Assembly (NCBI GenBank): GCA_934613645.1
Contig: CAKTTC010000003.1
Coordinates: 157,795 to 221,794, forward strand
Origin: an uncultured Opitutales bacterium
GTDB taxonomy: Bacteria; Verrucomicrobiota; Verrucomicrobiia; Opitutales; Intestinicryptomonadaceae
DNA length: 64,000 nucleotides
Direction of reading: 5' to 3'
In this document: positions 25,424-35,486 of the stretch, in pieces
Numbering within the stretch: the first letter of the stretch is position 1
How the letters are laid out: every line of letters begins with the position of its first letter
The notes under the pieces: generated by a model
The model's database searches: none
Told to the model about the DNA's origin: nothing
What the model saw: the letters and a program-made list of their open reading frames with translations, nothing else
Program-made: the position numbers and the translations under genes

Positions 25424-26095
25424 ATGGTATCCGACCAGCCAGTCAAAAGAAAATCCCTCGCCGAGGAAGTAGCCTCGCGCCTGCAGTGGCGCATTGTTTC
25501 GGGCGAATTCGCCGTGGGGCAGAAGCTTCCCACGGAGCCGCAGCTTATGCGTGCATACGGCGTTGGGAGGTCTTCGGTGCGCGAGGCAATCCGCGTGCTT
25601 TCGAATGCGGGAATGCTGCGCGTTCAGCAGGGGTTGGGAACTTTTGTGGAATCGAAAGTGGCGACGAACGAGCCGATGTCGAGCCGCTTTGGCAGGGCGT
25701 CGGCTTCAGACCTCGACGACATCCGCCAAATTCTGGAGATGAAAATAGCCGAAAAAGCGGCTCTCAAGCGCACGCGCGCCGACCTGAAAAACATAAAAAA
25801 ACGGCTCGACGAAATAGAAAAGGCCGACAACGGCGGCGTTCTGGAGGAGTGTATCGACGCCGACATAGCCTTTCATGCGGCGTTGGCGGAGGCCTCCCAC
25901 AACGAGATTCTGCGCGAATTCTACGAAATGGCGTCGGAGCGTTTGCGCGAGTGGTATAGAACAATCTACTCTTCAGCCGACATCTTCGTTTCGGCTCTCG
26001 AGCTGCACAGGCTTCTTTTCAAACACATTTCCGACAGGCGTCCGCAGGACGCTTGGGACGTTGCCGAGGAAATAATAAAACACGGGCGCGTTTAA
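25424..26095 (+). CDS. GntR/FadR-family transcriptional regulator
   Basis: A 223-residue regulator. The N-terminal winged helix (about 10-75) has GQKLPTEPQLMRAYGVGRSS followed by VREAIRVLSNAGML. The C-terminal all-helical FCD ligand domain (about 95-215) has likely metal-ligand positions in DADIAFHAALAEASHN and ALELHRLLFKHI. FCD regulators commonly sense organic or sugar acids. It is the first gene after the promoter and palindrome, 41 nt ahead of ilvC on the same strand, so it may regulate ilvC as well as itself. The effector is unknown. Confidence 0.85.
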   Translation: MVSDQPVKRKSLAEEVASRLQWRIVSGEFAVGQKLPTEPQLMRAYGVGRSSVREAIRVLSNAGMLRVQQGLGTFVESKVATNEPMSSRFGRASASDLDDIRQILEMKIAEKAALKRTRADLKNIKKRLDEIEKADNGGVLEECIDADIAFHAALAEASHNEILREFYEMASERLREWYRTIYSSADIFVSALELHRLLFKHISDRRPQDAWDVAEEIIKHGRV

Positions 26096-26136
26096 TTTTT
26101 TAAAACCAATAACAATCAAAATAGAAGGAAAATAAT

Positions 26137-27615
26137 ATGAACTACTTCAATACGCTTCCCCTCAGGGAAAAGCTCCGCCAGTTGCACATGGCAGACCTCA
26201 TGGATCGTTCGGAATTCGCCGACGGCGTAGAGGCTCTCAAGGGCAAGAAAATCGTAATTATCGGCTGCGGCGCGCAGGGTCTGAATCAGGGCTTGAACCT
26301 CAGAGACAGCGGCTTGGACGTTTCCTACGCTTTGCGCCAGTCGGCAATCGACGAAAAGCGCGACTCTTGGAAGAACGCCACAAACAACAATTTCAAAGTC
26401 GGCACGTATGAGCAGCTCATTCCCTCCGCCGACTTGGTAATCAACCTCACGCCCGACAAACAGCACTCCAAAGTAATAGCGGCGGCAATGCCGTTGATGA
26501 AGCAGGGCGCGGCGTTGTCGTATTCGCACGGGTTCAACATTGTCGAAGAGGGAATGCAAATCCGCAAGGACATCACGGTTATCATGGTTGCGCCCAAGTG
26601 CCCCGGCACTGAAGTCCGCGCCGAGTATCTGCGCGGGTTCGGCGTTCCGTCGCTGGCGGCCGTCCACCCCGAAAACGACCCCGAAGGCAAGGGCTGGGCT
26701 TACGCAAAGGCGTATTGCGTGGCTTTGGGCTCGCACAAGGCGGGCGTGCTGAAGTCGTCGTTCGTCGCGGAAGTGAAGTCCGACTTGATGGGCGAACAGA
26801 CAATTCTCTGCGGTTTGCTCCAGACAGCCTCGCTGCTTTGCTTCGACAAAATGGTCGAAAACGGTATCGAACCCTCCTATGCCTCCAAGCTTGTTCAATA
26901 CGGCGTTGAAGTCATCTCCGAAGCCCTCAAGCACGGCGGTGTAAGCGGAATGATGGATCGTCTCTCCAACCCCGCAAAAATCAAGGCGTTCGAACTTTCC
27001 GAAGAGCTCAAGCAGATTATGCGTCCGCTCTTCCGCAAACACCAAGACGACATCATGTCGGGCGAATTCAGCCGCGTGATGATGGAAGACTGGAAAGACG
27101 GCGACAAGAAGCTGCTTACTTGGAGAGCCGAAACGGGCAAAACTCCGTTCGAAAACACTCCCGCAGGCGATATGAAAATCGGCGAACAGGAATACTTCGA
27201 CAACTACCTGCTTCTGTCTTCGTTCATCTGCGCGGGCGTCGAGCTTGCGTTCGAAACAATGTGCGAAGCCGGAATACAGCCTGCGTCGGCATACTATGAA
27301 TCGCTGCACGAAGTTCCGCTTATTGCAAACACGATTGCCAGAAGAAAGCTCTACGAAATGAACCGCGTTATCTCCGATACCGCCGAATACGGAAACTACC
27401 TCTTCTACAACGCCTGCAAACCGCTTTTGGCAGACTTCATGAAAAAAATTACCCCCGATTTGGCGGGCAAAAACTTCAACGAAGGCAAAGACGGCTCTGT
27501 TGACAACTCGCTGCTTGTGCGCGTCAACGAGGCGTTGCGTAACCATCCCGTGGAAATTATCGGCGTAAAACTCCGCAAGTATATGACGGCAATGCGCCCG
27601 ATTAAGACCGCGTAG
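26137..27615 (+). CDS. ilvC: Ketol-acid reductoisomerase, class II
   Basis: NADPH-dependent isomeroreduction of acetolactate or acetohydroxybutyrate in branched-chain amino acid synthesis. The 492-residue length is that of the long class II enzymes, with a duplicated C-terminal knotted domain. The cofactor motif is [12 protein letters not shown] (about 42-53). The Mg-binding acidic residues fall in [17 protein letters not shown], and PLIAN with the C-terminal repeat is present. A GAAGGA ribosome site precedes the ATG. No ilvB, ilvN or ilvD lies nearby. The upstream GntR gene suggests regulation outside the usual attenuation. Confidence 0.95.
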   Translation: MNYFNTLPLREKLRQLHMADLMDRSEFADGVEALKGKKIVIIGCGAQGLNQGLNLRDSGLDVSYALRQSAIDEKRDSWKNATNNNFKVGTYEQLIPSADLVINLTPDKQHSKVIAAAMPLMKQGAALSYSHGFNIVEEGMQIRKDITVIMVAPKCPGTEVRAEYLRGFGVPSLAAVHPENDPEGKGWAYAKAYCVALGSHKAGVLKSSFVAEVKSDLMGEQTILCGLLQTASLLCFDKMVENGIEPSYASKLVQYGVEVISEALKHGGVSGMMDRLSNPAKIKAFELSEELKQIMRPLFRKHQDDIMSGEFSRVMMEDWKDGDKKLLTWRAETGKTPFENTPAGDMKIGEQEYFDNYLLLSSFICAGVELAFETMCEAGIQPASAYYESLHEVPLIANTIARRKLYEMNRVISDTAEYGNYLFYNACKPLLADFMKKITPDLAGKNFNEGKDGSVDNSLLVRVNEALRNHPVEIIGVKLRKYMTAMRPIKTA

Positions 27616-27766
27616 TTTGTTTTGTTTTGCGTCTCCGTCCGCCTGCGCGGCGGGCGGGGGCGGGTTTCTTTTTTTTTGCGGTCGGTCGGGTGATGTTGTG
27701 CGCTGTGCGCAGCCGCGTTGTGCGGCGCGCCCGATTCGTCCGTTTTTTTGCGCTTGGAGGTTTTTT

Positions 27767-29248
27767 ATGAAAGACGATATGCCCGACGCGTTGTCGGTTT
27801 CTAATTTGTGCGTGCGCTACGGCGCGGACACAGTCCTTGAGGGGCTTCAGTGGCGTTCGTCGCGCGCGTGCGGCTGGCGGATTACGGGCGAAAGCGGCTC
27901 GGGGAAGTCGTCGTTTCTGAAGGCGTTGGCGGGCTTGGTTGCGCACACGGGCGAAGTGGACGTTTCGTTCGACTCGCACAGCGTCGCGCCGCGGACGGTT
28001 CGCTACGTAGACAACTGGTATAAGTTTTCGAACCTCGACGGCGACAGGAATTTCTACTACCAACAACGCTACAACAAGCAGGAGGAAAACGAAACGCTCA
28101 CCGTTTTCGCCGAGCTTGAAAAATTCGGCAGGGAGGAAAATCTGCAGTTTGAAAAGGTAGAGCCGATTCTCGAAAAGTTCGGTTTTTCCGACTGCCGCAA
28201 CACGCAGCTGATTGAGCTTTCAAGCGGGGAACACAAAAAACTGCAGCTTGTTTGCGCGCTGTGGCTGAACCCGCAGGTGCTGCTTTTGGACGAGCCGTAT
28301 GTGGGCTTGGACGCCGCCTCGCGCGCGAATTTGAACGATTTGCTCGACGCCGCCATAACTTCGGGCACGACCCTTGTAATTGTAGCCAACGACGACGAAC
28401 TTCCCTCAAAGCTTTCGCATTTTGCACGTCTTGAAAACGGCGCGCTTTCAGTGGTAGGGCGTTCTGAGACGCAGGCAAATACTGCCCGAGCGCAGATTCC
28501 GCCAGTTCCGTTCTTCCTCCAAAAGAGCCCCAAAATCGACAGCCAAGATATGCTCGAACTCGGGGGCGTGTCGGTTCGCTACGGCGAAAAAACCGTTTTG
28601 CACGACATCACTTGGCGCGTGCGCGCGGGCGAAAAATGGCTTCTGCAGGGGCACAACGGCTCGGGGAAATCGACGCTCTTAAGCCTACTCGACGGCGACC
28701 ACCCGCAGGCGTATTCAAGCAACATAAAGCTCTTCGGACGGCCGCGCGGCTCGGGCGAAAGCATTTGGGACATCAAGGAGAAAATCGGCATAATTTCGCC
28801 AGAAATGCACTGGTATTTCGACCGCAACTCAACAGTCTACAACTGCGTGGCGTCGGGCTTGAAAGACACAATCGGCTGGTTCTTGGACGTTTCGTTCGAG
28901 GAGCAAAAACAGATTGAGTGCGTGCTCAAATTCTTCGGGCTTTGGAACGAGCGCGACAAACTTCTCGACATTCTTCCGCTCGGCAAACAGCGGCTTGCAA
29001 TGCTGGCGCGGACTGTCGTGAAAAATCCGCAGCTGCTGATTTTGGACGAACCCTGTCAGGGCTTGGACGCGCTGCAAACGCGCTTTTTCAACGACATTCT
29101 CGACGCGCTCAGCGTCTACGGCAAAACCATAATCTACGTTGGGCACTACGAAACCCAGCTGCCGAAATGCCTCGACCACAAACTGGAGCTTGACAAGGGG
29201 CGCGTTATCTACAATGGCGTCTACTCTCCGTCAATTTCTGCAATGTAG
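27767..29248 (+). CDS. Tandem ABC ATPase, ModF-like
   Basis: A 493-residue protein with two ABC ATPase domains and no membrane segment. Domain one has Walker A GESGSGKSS (about 43-51), a signature-like LSSGEHKKLQL and Walker B LLLDEPYVG. Domain two has GHNGSGKST (about 294-302) and LLILDEPCQG. The second signature is degenerate (ILPLGKQRLA). This arrangement and length match E. coli ModF, whose role is unclear; it is not known to belong to a transporter here because no permease is adjacent. GGAGG precedes the ATG at 27767. Its last 28 nt overlap the convergent AraC gene. Confidence 0.75.
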   Translation: MKDDMPDALSVSNLCVRYGADTVLEGLQWRSSRACGWRITGESGSGKSSFLKALAGLVAHTGEVDVSFDSHSVAPRTVRYVDNWYKFSNLDGDRNFYYQQRYNKQEENETLTVFAELEKFGREENLQFEKVEPILEKFGFSDCRNTQLIELSSGEHKKLQLVCALWLNPQVLLLDEPYVGLDAASRANLNDLLDAAITSGTTLVIVANDDELPSKLSHFARLENGALSVVGRSETQANTARAQIPPVPFFLQKSPKIDSQDMLELGGVSVRYGEKTVLHDITWRVRAGEKWLLQGHNGSGKSTLLSLLDGDHPQAYSSNIKLFGRPRGSGESIWDIKEKIGIISPEMHWYFDRNSTVYNCVASGLKDTIGWFLDVSFEEQKQIECVLKFFGLWNERDKLLDILPLGKQRLAMLARTVVKNPQLLILDEPCQGLDALQTRFFNDILDALSVYGKTIIYVGHYETQLPKCLDHKLELDKGRVIYNGVYSPSISAM

Positions 29249-30192
29249 TTGCGCGGCGACATTCCGTAGAACGCCTTGAACGAATTTGAAAACGCGTATG
29301 CGTTTGAAAAGCCCGACGCCCGCGCCGCTTCGGCAACGGTTTTGCCCGCGCGCAGCATTTTGAGCGCGTCGGCCATTCGCAGCCCGAGCAGAAATTTCGC
29401 GAAAGTCTTGCCGTGGCGCGCCGAAAACGCCGCGTCCAATTCGCGGACAGTGCAGTTCAGGCGGGCGGCGGCGCGTTTTTGCGTCCATTTTTCGGAGAGT
29501 TTCAAAGGCAGTTCGCGGCAGAATTTTTCGAGCTTTTGCGACAATTTCTCGGGCGTTTTGCGCGGCACATCGCCCGAAAATTCGCGCTCCACGGTCTCCA
29601 TCATCAGCACGAATGCGTGTTGCAGGTAGTCAAGCTCGGGCTTCTCGGAAAAGAGTTCGTTTCTATACAGGTCGAAGAGAAACACGAATTGCTCGAAATA
29701 CTTCAGCCTGCGGCACAGCGTTTTCTGCCCGAGCGCGCTTCGCCAGTGCGAAGTGGGCTTGATGTGAAACCAGATAAGCTCGAAATTGGAGTTGCGCGTG
29801 AAATAGTCGCACGGGATTTTCGCGGGGAGCAGGAAGCCCATTTTTGCGCAAATGTCGTATTTTTTATTTTCCGTTTTGGCGCAGTATTTGCCCTTGAGCA
29901 TTACGATGTATGTGAAAAACGGCTCGCCGCTGTGCGATACAAAATACTCGCTGTTGTGCCTCGAAAACCCCGCCGCAAGCACGCCGCCGTTGAGCGTTAT
30001 GTTTACGGGAAGCGCGGGCGGGCAGGCAATGTTTTTCCATTTCAAATGCTGCTTCGGAAAAATCGCGCTGGGGGGCGTGATGTATTGCTGGAAGTCGTCC
30101 TTGGGCCAGACCTGTATTTTGTTTTCGCTTTTGAACTGCCACAAAATTTCGTCTGAACCCGCGTTTTTAGCCGAACCCGTCTTTCTTTTCAT
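29221..30192 (-). CDS. AraC-family transcriptional regulator
   Basis: A 323-residue regulator with an N-terminal cupin-like sensing domain (about 60-170) and a C-terminal double helix-turn-helix (about 225-320). The second HTH carries the family signature ending in FSNSFKAFYGMSPRNY. The first HTH covers WTQKRAAARLNCTVREL. It diverges from the secreted glycosidase-like gene at 30647, a common layout for sugar-induced catabolic genes, so that gene is the likely target (inference). The 3' end overlaps the ABC ATPase gene by 28 nt. Confidence 0.85.
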   Translation of the reverse strand: MKRKTGSAKNAGSDEILWQFKSENKIQVWPKDDFQQYITPPSAIFPKQHLKWKNIACPPALPVNITLNGGVLAAGFSRHNSEYFVSHSGEPFFTYIVMLKGKYCAKTENKKYDICAKMGFLLPAKIPCDYFTRNSNFELIWFHIKPTSHWRSALGQKTLCRRLKYFEQFVFLFDLYRNELFSEKPELDYLQHAFVLMMETVEREFSGDVPRKTPEKLSQKLEKFCRELPLKLSEKWTQKRAAARLNCTVRELDAAFSARHGKTFAKFLLGLRMADALKMLRAGKTVAEAARASGFSNAYAFSNSFKAFYGMSPRNYIAEIDGE

Positions 30193-30646
30193 AGCCCGAA
30201 ACTGCCGACTTCGGGGGCGGAAGTCAAGATATTAAAAAATACGGGGGATATTTGTTTATTTTTAGTGAGTGGAGAATGCGTTTGTGGTATATTTCTCGGA
30301 AATCGCGCGGAAAAGCCGAAAGACTCTTCCCCTGCGGGGGTTGGGTCTGTGGTTTTGCTTCGGTGCGGATAACTTCCTTTACGCGTAGATTGGTAATTAG
30401 TGTTGTAATATCGGCGGGGTTCGGCAGTGAACCCCGCCTTCTTTTTGCAGGCGCGGGCGTTTGCAGAATGCGCGCGCCTTGCCTAAGAGTAAGCCGCCAC
30501 TGCCGTCATTGCCGCAGTAGCAGCAATAGCGGCCACCGCCGCAGCGGCTTCGGCAAAAAAAGTCTGTTTTTTTTGAAAAAGTCAGATTTTTTCCGTTGCG
30601 GACGCCTGCTATTTTGGTAGAATCGGGCGAAAATTCGGAGGAGTTT
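30193..30646. other. 454-nt divergent intergenic region with a terminator-like hairpin
   Basis: The region between the AraC regulator and the glycosidase-like gene contains one strong hairpin, GGCGGGGTTC/GAACCCCGCC (30413-30438), followed by TTCTTTTT. This could terminate a short upstream transcript or attenuate the downstream gene. Between 30490 and 30560 there are repeated GCCGCC/GGCGGC-type blocks that can pair, and A/T tracts follow. No open frame is convincing. Confidence 0.45.
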
Positions 30647-32578
30647 ATGATGCGTTTTTTTGCTGCTTTTACCGCGCTTTGCGCGCTTGCCGCTTCGGTT
30701 TCGGCTTCGGTTGTCGATTCGGGGCTTAATGTGTTTGCATACCGTTCGTTCAAACCCGCGTTCGAACAGATGAAGGCGTTTGCCGACAGGGGCGTAAATA
30801 CCGTCGCCGTCTTTCCCGCAAACACGTTCAATGCCAAGGGCGACCCGTATTGCGACTATCCCCCGAACTGGCTCTTCTACGACAAATACGACTTCGCCGT
30901 TGTTGACAGGCAGCTTGACGACATTCTCGCCGTAAACAAGAACGCCGACTTCATCTTCATTGTCGATTTGAATTCGCCCACTTGGCTCTACCACGATTTG
31001 GCAACGTGGGGGCAGTCGCTCGAAGCCGACAGCTACACGATGCTTTCAAACGCCGCCGCCAATCCGCGCTGGAAGAACGCAACAAAGGCGTATTTGAAGG
31101 CGTTGCTAAGCCACGTCGAAAAAAAATACGGCGGGAAAATCCGCGCGTATCTGCTCGCCTGCGGAATGACCGACGAATGGATGGACAACGGCCGTTTTTC
31201 GGCGGGCGAGGCAAAGGCGCGCGCATACAAAAAATGGCTTTTAAAGCGCGGCAAAAAGGCGGCAGACGTTCCGTATTTTATGCGCTTTAAAACGGCGTCG
31301 TTCGAAAACACGCTGCGCGACCCCGCCGCGGAGGGCGACTTGCTCGACTACGCCGAATTCACGGGAGAGCTGCTCGCCGACACAATCGACGAATTCGCCC
31401 TGCTTGCAAAGAACACTGTGGGGCGCGAAAAGAAAATCGGCGTGTTCTTCGGCTACATTATGCAGCTTGCAACGGGCAGGCTAGTTTCCTGCGGACATTT
31501 GGGATACGAAAAACTTTTCGCTTCGGAAAACGTCGATTCGTTCCAGTCTCCCGGGAATTATTTCGACAGAAAAATGGGCGAGGGTAGCGGCTTTATGTGC
31601 GCCGACGGCACGCGCAAACTTTTCGGCAAGGGCTGGCTTCACGAAATAGACCACTTCACCGCCATGTGCGACCCCGCCGTAAACAAAAATATGCCCTTCA
31701 AGCGCACCCCCGGCGACGACGCCATGTGGAAGACAACCGAGGCTTCCGTTGCGGGCATAAAGCGCGAAATTTCGCTGTGCGTGGTAAACGGGGCTTCGCT
31801 TTGGTTCTTCGATATGTGGGGCGGCTTTTTCGACTCCGCACCGATGATGGACGCCGTTGCGCGCGGGCGCGAAATCTGGCTTGAAAGCACTCTCTCAAAA
31901 CCCGCGCCCGTTGCGGAAATCGCGCTTGTTGCCGACCCCCCAAGCACGCTGTATCTGAACGACTCTTCGCCCACAACAAAGAAAATCTACGCGCGCACGC
32001 GTTCGCAAGCCAACAAAATAGGCGCGCCCTTCGAGGTGATTTCGTTTAACGACATCGCCAAAACAGACGTTTCCAAATACAAGTTTTTCATCTTCCCCGC
32101 GTCTTTTAAAATAGACTCCGCGCGCGAAAAAATTCTGCGCGAACGCGTGTTTGTAGACGGTAAAACTTCGCTTTTTGTCTACGCGCCCGCCATAACAGAC
32201 GGCGAAAAATTGGACACCGCGTTCGTCGAGAAATTTACGGGCTTTAAATACGGCGCAAAGGGCGTCAACATAGCCGACCGCAAAACACACAGGCTCGCCT
32301 ACGTGCACTCATACGACGATATCGACGCAAAACTGCTGCGCAGGCTGGCTTCGGAGGCGGGCGTAAAAATGTATGTCGATTCGCTCGAGCCCGTTTTCGC
32401 CAACGAAAAATACGTTGCAGTCCACACGGCAACGGGCGGGAAAAAACGCGTTCGCCTGCCGTTTAAATGCGCGAAAGTTGTGGAAATGTGGACGAAAAAA
32501 ACTGTGGCAGAAAACGCCGACAGTTTTGAATACGACTTCGCAGCTCCCGACACCGCGCTTTTCAAACTGGAACGCTGA
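30647..32578 (+). CDS. Secreted TIM-barrel glycoside hydrolase-like protein
   Basis: A 643-residue exported protein with signal peptide MMRFFAAFTALCALAASVSA. The N-terminal half reads like a clan-A beta/alpha barrel: VFAYRSFKPAFEQMKAFADR, IFIVDLNSPTWLYH, a possible acid/base Glu in CGMTDEWMDNG, and a possible nucleophile in GWLHEIDHFT. The second half (IFPASFKIDSA and similar) resembles the Rossmann-like second domain of GH42-type beta-galactosidases, ending in a small beta domain. I infer a glycosidase in the periplasm or outside, likely induced through the neighbouring AraC regulator. CGGAGGAG precedes the start. The substrate is unknown. Confidence 0.6.
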   Translation: MMRFFAAFTALCALAASVSASVVDSGLNVFAYRSFKPAFEQMKAFADRGVNTVAVFPANTFNAKGDPYCDYPPNWLFYDKYDFAVVDRQLDDILAVNKNADFIFIVDLNSPTWLYHDLATWGQSLEADSYTMLSNAAANPRWKNATKAYLKALLSHVEKKYGGKIRAYLLACGMTDEWMDNGRFSAGEAKARAYKKWLLKRGKKAADVPYFMRFKTASFENTLRDPAAEGDLLDYAEFTGELLADTIDEFALLAKNTVGREKKIGVFFGYIMQLATGRLVSCGHLGYEKLFASENVDSFQSPGNYFDRKMGEGSGFMCADGTRKLFGKGWLHEIDHFTAMCDPAVNKNMPFKRTPGDDAMWKTTEASVAGIKREISLCVVNGASLWFFDMWGGFFDSAPMMDAVARGREIWLESTLSKPAPVAEIALVADPPSTLYLNDSSPTTKKIYARTRSQANKIGAPFEVISFNDIAKTDVSKYKFFIFPASFKIDSAREKILRERVFVDGKTSLFVYAPAITDGEKLDTAFVEKFTGFKYGAKGVNIADRKTHRLAYVHSYDDIDAKLLRRLASEAGVKMYVDSLEPVFANEKYVAVHTATGGKKRVRLPFKCAKVVEMWTKKTVAENADSFEYDFAAPDTALFKLER

Positions 32579-32691
32579 TTCCGCCGTTTCCCGCCTCCGC
32601 AGCGGCGGCGAAGCTTTGGCGCAGGTTTGTGTGCGCACGTGCTTGTCCGCCGCGCCGCGAACGCGTCGGCAGTTGTGCAAAATGCGCGCGG

Positions 32692-33603
32692 CTATTTCTT
32701 TTGGCGTCTGTTTTGGACGGGAAAATTTTGCCGCATAATTTTCAGAAAATTTTCGAGCTGTTCCGACACCGTGTTCCAAATGCCGACGTATTTTATGTCC
32801 ACTTTCAAATCCTCAACCTCGCGCAGAAGCACGCCGTATGTGTTTTGCTCGCGCAGCAGTTCGGGCACAAGGGCAACGCAGTCGCTGTCGGAAAGAATCT
32901 TCAAAACGGCGTCGAAATTGTAGATTTCCTGCGATATTTTCGGCGTAAAATTTCCCTGCCGCTGAAGAATGGAAGTTACGGTATTGTTGAAAAACGGCGA
33001 TTCTTCGTGGGGAATCATTATGAATTTTTCGTCGCGCAGGTCGGAGACGAATATGCGTTTTTTCTTCGCCAAAGCGTGTTTTGCGGGGATTGCCAAAATA
33101 ACCCTTTCGCGCCCCAGTTCCGCGAAGTTTTGGCGCAGCTGCGAAGTGTCGGCAACGCGTATTATGCCGAAGTCTATCTTCCCCGACGCCAGTTCTTCGA
33201 ATATCGTTGCCGACGAATGTTTGCTGAGCCTGAAAAAAACGTCGGGGTATTTTTTCTGCATTGTCCGCAACGCCCCGAAAAACTGGTTGGAGCTGAAAAA
33301 CGACGGAATTGCCGAAATGGAAAGCCCGCCTATTTCGCCCTTCGACGCCCTGTATGTTTTGAGCTTTGCGTATTGGAGCTTCTGCATTATTTCCTCCGCC
33401 TCCGCGCGCAGCGTCTGCCCCGCGCTTGTAAGCGACACCTTCCATTTGTTGCTGCGGTCGAAAAGCCTGCACCCAAGCTCGCTTTCAAGCCGCGCAATCT
33501 GTTGGCTCAATGCCGACTGCGCAACCCCCACGTTGTCGGCGGCCTTTGAAAAATGCAGGCAGCGCGCCGCCTCCAGAAAATATGTGAGCTGTTTTATTTC
33601 CAT
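32692..33603 (-). CDS. LysR-family transcriptional regulator
   Basis: A 303-residue LysR regulator. The N-terminal winged helix (MEIKQLTYFLEAARCLHFSK, then AQSALSQQIARLESELGCRL) is complete, followed by the linker helix and a periplasmic-binding-protein-like effector domain (about 90-290). It diverges from the AspT-family transporter across 97 nt, the classic position from which LysR proteins control the neighbour. The effector is unknown but may be the transported acid. Confidence 0.9.
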   Translation of the reverse strand: MEIKQLTYFLEAARCLHFSKAADNVGVAQSALSQQIARLESELGCRLFDRSNKWKVSLTSAGQTLRAEAEEIMQKLQYAKLKTYRASKGEIGGLSISAIPSFFSSNQFFGALRTMQKKYPDVFFRLSKHSSATIFEELASGKIDFGIIRVADTSQLRQNFAELGRERVILAIPAKHALAKKKRIFVSDLRDEKFIMIPHEESPFFNNTVTSILQRQGNFTPKISQEIYNFDAVLKILSDSDCVALVPELLREQNTYGVLLREVEDLKVDIKYVGIWNTVSEQLENFLKIMRQNFPVQNRRQKK

Positions 33604-33700
33604 AAAAATTCAATCTGTTTTTCTTATTAAATTCATTGTTTTAGTATATTGAAAAAATTATCGAGTCGAGTAAAATTTTCGGATTGCAGGATTACATTTT

Positions 33701-35356
33701 ATGGATTGGCTCAATAACCTCATCTTTCAAAGCTCCGCCGCCAACAGCATTTTGGTGCTGGCGTTTGTCATATGCGCGGGGCTTGTTCTCGGAAAAATAA
33801 AGGTTGCGGGCGTCGGAATCGGCGTTGCCTGGATACTCTTTGCCGGTATAATAATAGGGCACTTCGGTCTGCAGATTCCCGCGAACGTGCTGGCGTTCGT
33901 GAAGGATTTCGGCCTGATTTTATTTGTGTGTTCAATCGGTTTGCAGGTAGGCCCAAGTTTCTTTTCGCTGTTCAGGGCGTCGGGCGTGAAGCTCAATCTG
34001 CTTGCGGCGGTAATAGTGTTTTCGGGTGTGGCGGTTACGGTTGCTTTCATTTTCTGCTGTTCGGTCCCGAGCGAGGTTTTGGTCGGGATAATGTCGGGCG
34101 CGGTAACGAACACGCCCGCTTTGGGCGCGGCTTCGCAGACGTTCGCCGACACCGTGGGCAGGGAAAACCCCAATATTGCGCTCGGTTATGCGTCGGCGTA
34201 TCCGATGGGCGTTTTGGGCGTGATAGGCTCGATGATGCTCTTCGGGATTTTGTTCAGGAAATTTATCGGCAACGCCGCCTTTGAGGGCGAAGTCCGCAAG
34301 ACGATAGGCAACGAGCCCGCCCGCGTTTCCGTCGAGGTTGCAAACCCCGGAATCTTCGGGAAGACAATCGGGCAGATTTTCGCCGACAGCAACAGGCATT
34401 TCGTGATTTCGCGCATTTGTCAGGACTCCAAAATTTCGCCCGCCAACAAGGATATGGTGCTCAACGGCGGCGACAAGGTTCTGATTATAACCGACGCGAA
34501 AGACATAGACTATTTCGTGTCGTATTTCGGCAAGAAAATCGACTTCCAGTGGCGCAAAATCGACACGCAGATTATGGACGCCAAGTTTGTTGTAAGCTCT
34601 CCGAAGCTCGAGGGGAAAACGCTGCTTAGCCTCGGTTTGTTCGGCGCGGCGGCGTTCAACGTAACGCGCATAAACAGGGCGGGAACCGACATCACCGCGC
34701 ACGCCGACTTCAAACTGCACCTCGGCGACAGGCTCACTGTGGTAGGCTCAAAGGAGGCTATCGGGCGCGTGGAGAAAATCGTGGGAAATTCCGTCAAGAA
34801 GCTCGACGCCCCGAACCTTGCGCCGATGTTTGCCGCGATAGTTTTCGGCGTAATTTTGGGCAGCATTCCCGTCTGGTTCCCCGCAGTTCCGCAGCCAATA
34901 AAACTCGGCTTGGCGGGCGGGCCGCTTGTTGCGGCAATCTTGGTGGGCTACTACGCGCCGCGCTTTAAAATTGCCACATACATTTCAAACAGCGCAAGCC
35001 TTATGGCGCGCGAAATAGGTATTTCGCTGTTTTTGTGCGCGGTGGGTATCGGTGCGGGCGGAAACTTCTTCGGCACGATTTTTTCGGCGAACGGCGGAAA
35101 GTGGTTTTTGATAGGTTCGGCAATAACGCTCGTGCCGATGTTCATAGCGTTCATTGCGGGGCGTTTCCTGCTGAAGCTCGACTATTATTCGATAATCGGC
35201 GTGATTTCTGGCGCAACCACAAACCCGCCCGCGCTCGCGTATGCAAATTCCACCACGACCGACTCCGTAGTGGCGGAATCATACGCCACGGTCTATCCGC
35301 TTTCGATGTTCCTGCGCGTTCTTACGGCGCAGCTGCTTATCCTGTTTTTCCTGTAG
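33701..35356 (+). CDS. AspT/YidE-family aspartate:alanine exchanger-like transporter
   Basis: Inner-membrane transporter of 551 residues with about ten to eleven membrane segments in two related halves. Each half carries the family signature: GAVTNTPALGAASQ (about 134-147) and GATTNPPALAYANS (about 505-518). Between them lie two RCK_C-type domains (about 205-370). Length and layout fit AspT and the E. coli YidE/YbjL proteins. Substrate could be aspartate or another dicarboxylate or amino acid. It diverges from a LysR regulator, which probably controls it. Confidence 0.85.
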   Translation: MDWLNNLIFQSSAANSILVLAFVICAGLVLGKIKVAGVGIGVAWILFAGIIIGHFGLQIPANVLAFVKDFGLILFVCSIGLQVGPSFFSLFRASGVKLNLLAAVIVFSGVAVTVAFIFCCSVPSEVLVGIMSGAVTNTPALGAASQTFADTVGRENPNIALGYASAYPMGVLGVIGSMMLFGILFRKFIGNAAFEGEVRKTIGNEPARVSVEVANPGIFGKTIGQIFADSNRHFVISRICQDSKISPANKDMVLNGGDKVLIITDAKDIDYFVSYFGKKIDFQWRKIDTQIMDAKFVVSSPKLEGKTLLSLGLFGAAAFNVTRINRAGTDITAHADFKLHLGDRLTVVGSKEAIGRVEKIVGNSVKKLDAPNLAPMFAAIVFGVILGSIPVWFPAVPQPIKLGLAGGPLVAAILVGYYAPRFKIATYISNSASLMAREIGISLFLCAVGIGAGGNFFGTIFSANGGKWFLIGSAITLVPMFIAFIAGRFLLKLDYYSIIGVISGATTNPPALAYANSTTTDSVVAESYATVYPLSMFLRVLTAQLLILFFL

Positions 35357-35373
35357 CCGCGCGGCTGCGGGTT

Positions 35374-35406
35374 GGGCGCGTTCGGAAGTTCGGGCGCGCC
35401 TTTTTT
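35374..35406 (+). terminator. Probable terminator after the transporter gene
   Basis: GGCGCG (35375-35380) pairs with CGCGCC (35395-35400) followed by six T, 18 nt after the stop codon. The loop is 14 nt, so the structure is moderately strong. Confidence 0.5.
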
Positions 35407-35486
35407 GCGCGCGCCAAACGCGGCTTCGGCGGTGGGCGTTCCAAAAAAAACTTGAACACGCGGCGCGCTTTTGCGAGTATTTGCGC

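Noticed and set aside
26116..27546. 476-codon minus-strand frame
   Set aside because: Shadow frame opposite ilvC, caused by high GC codon usage.
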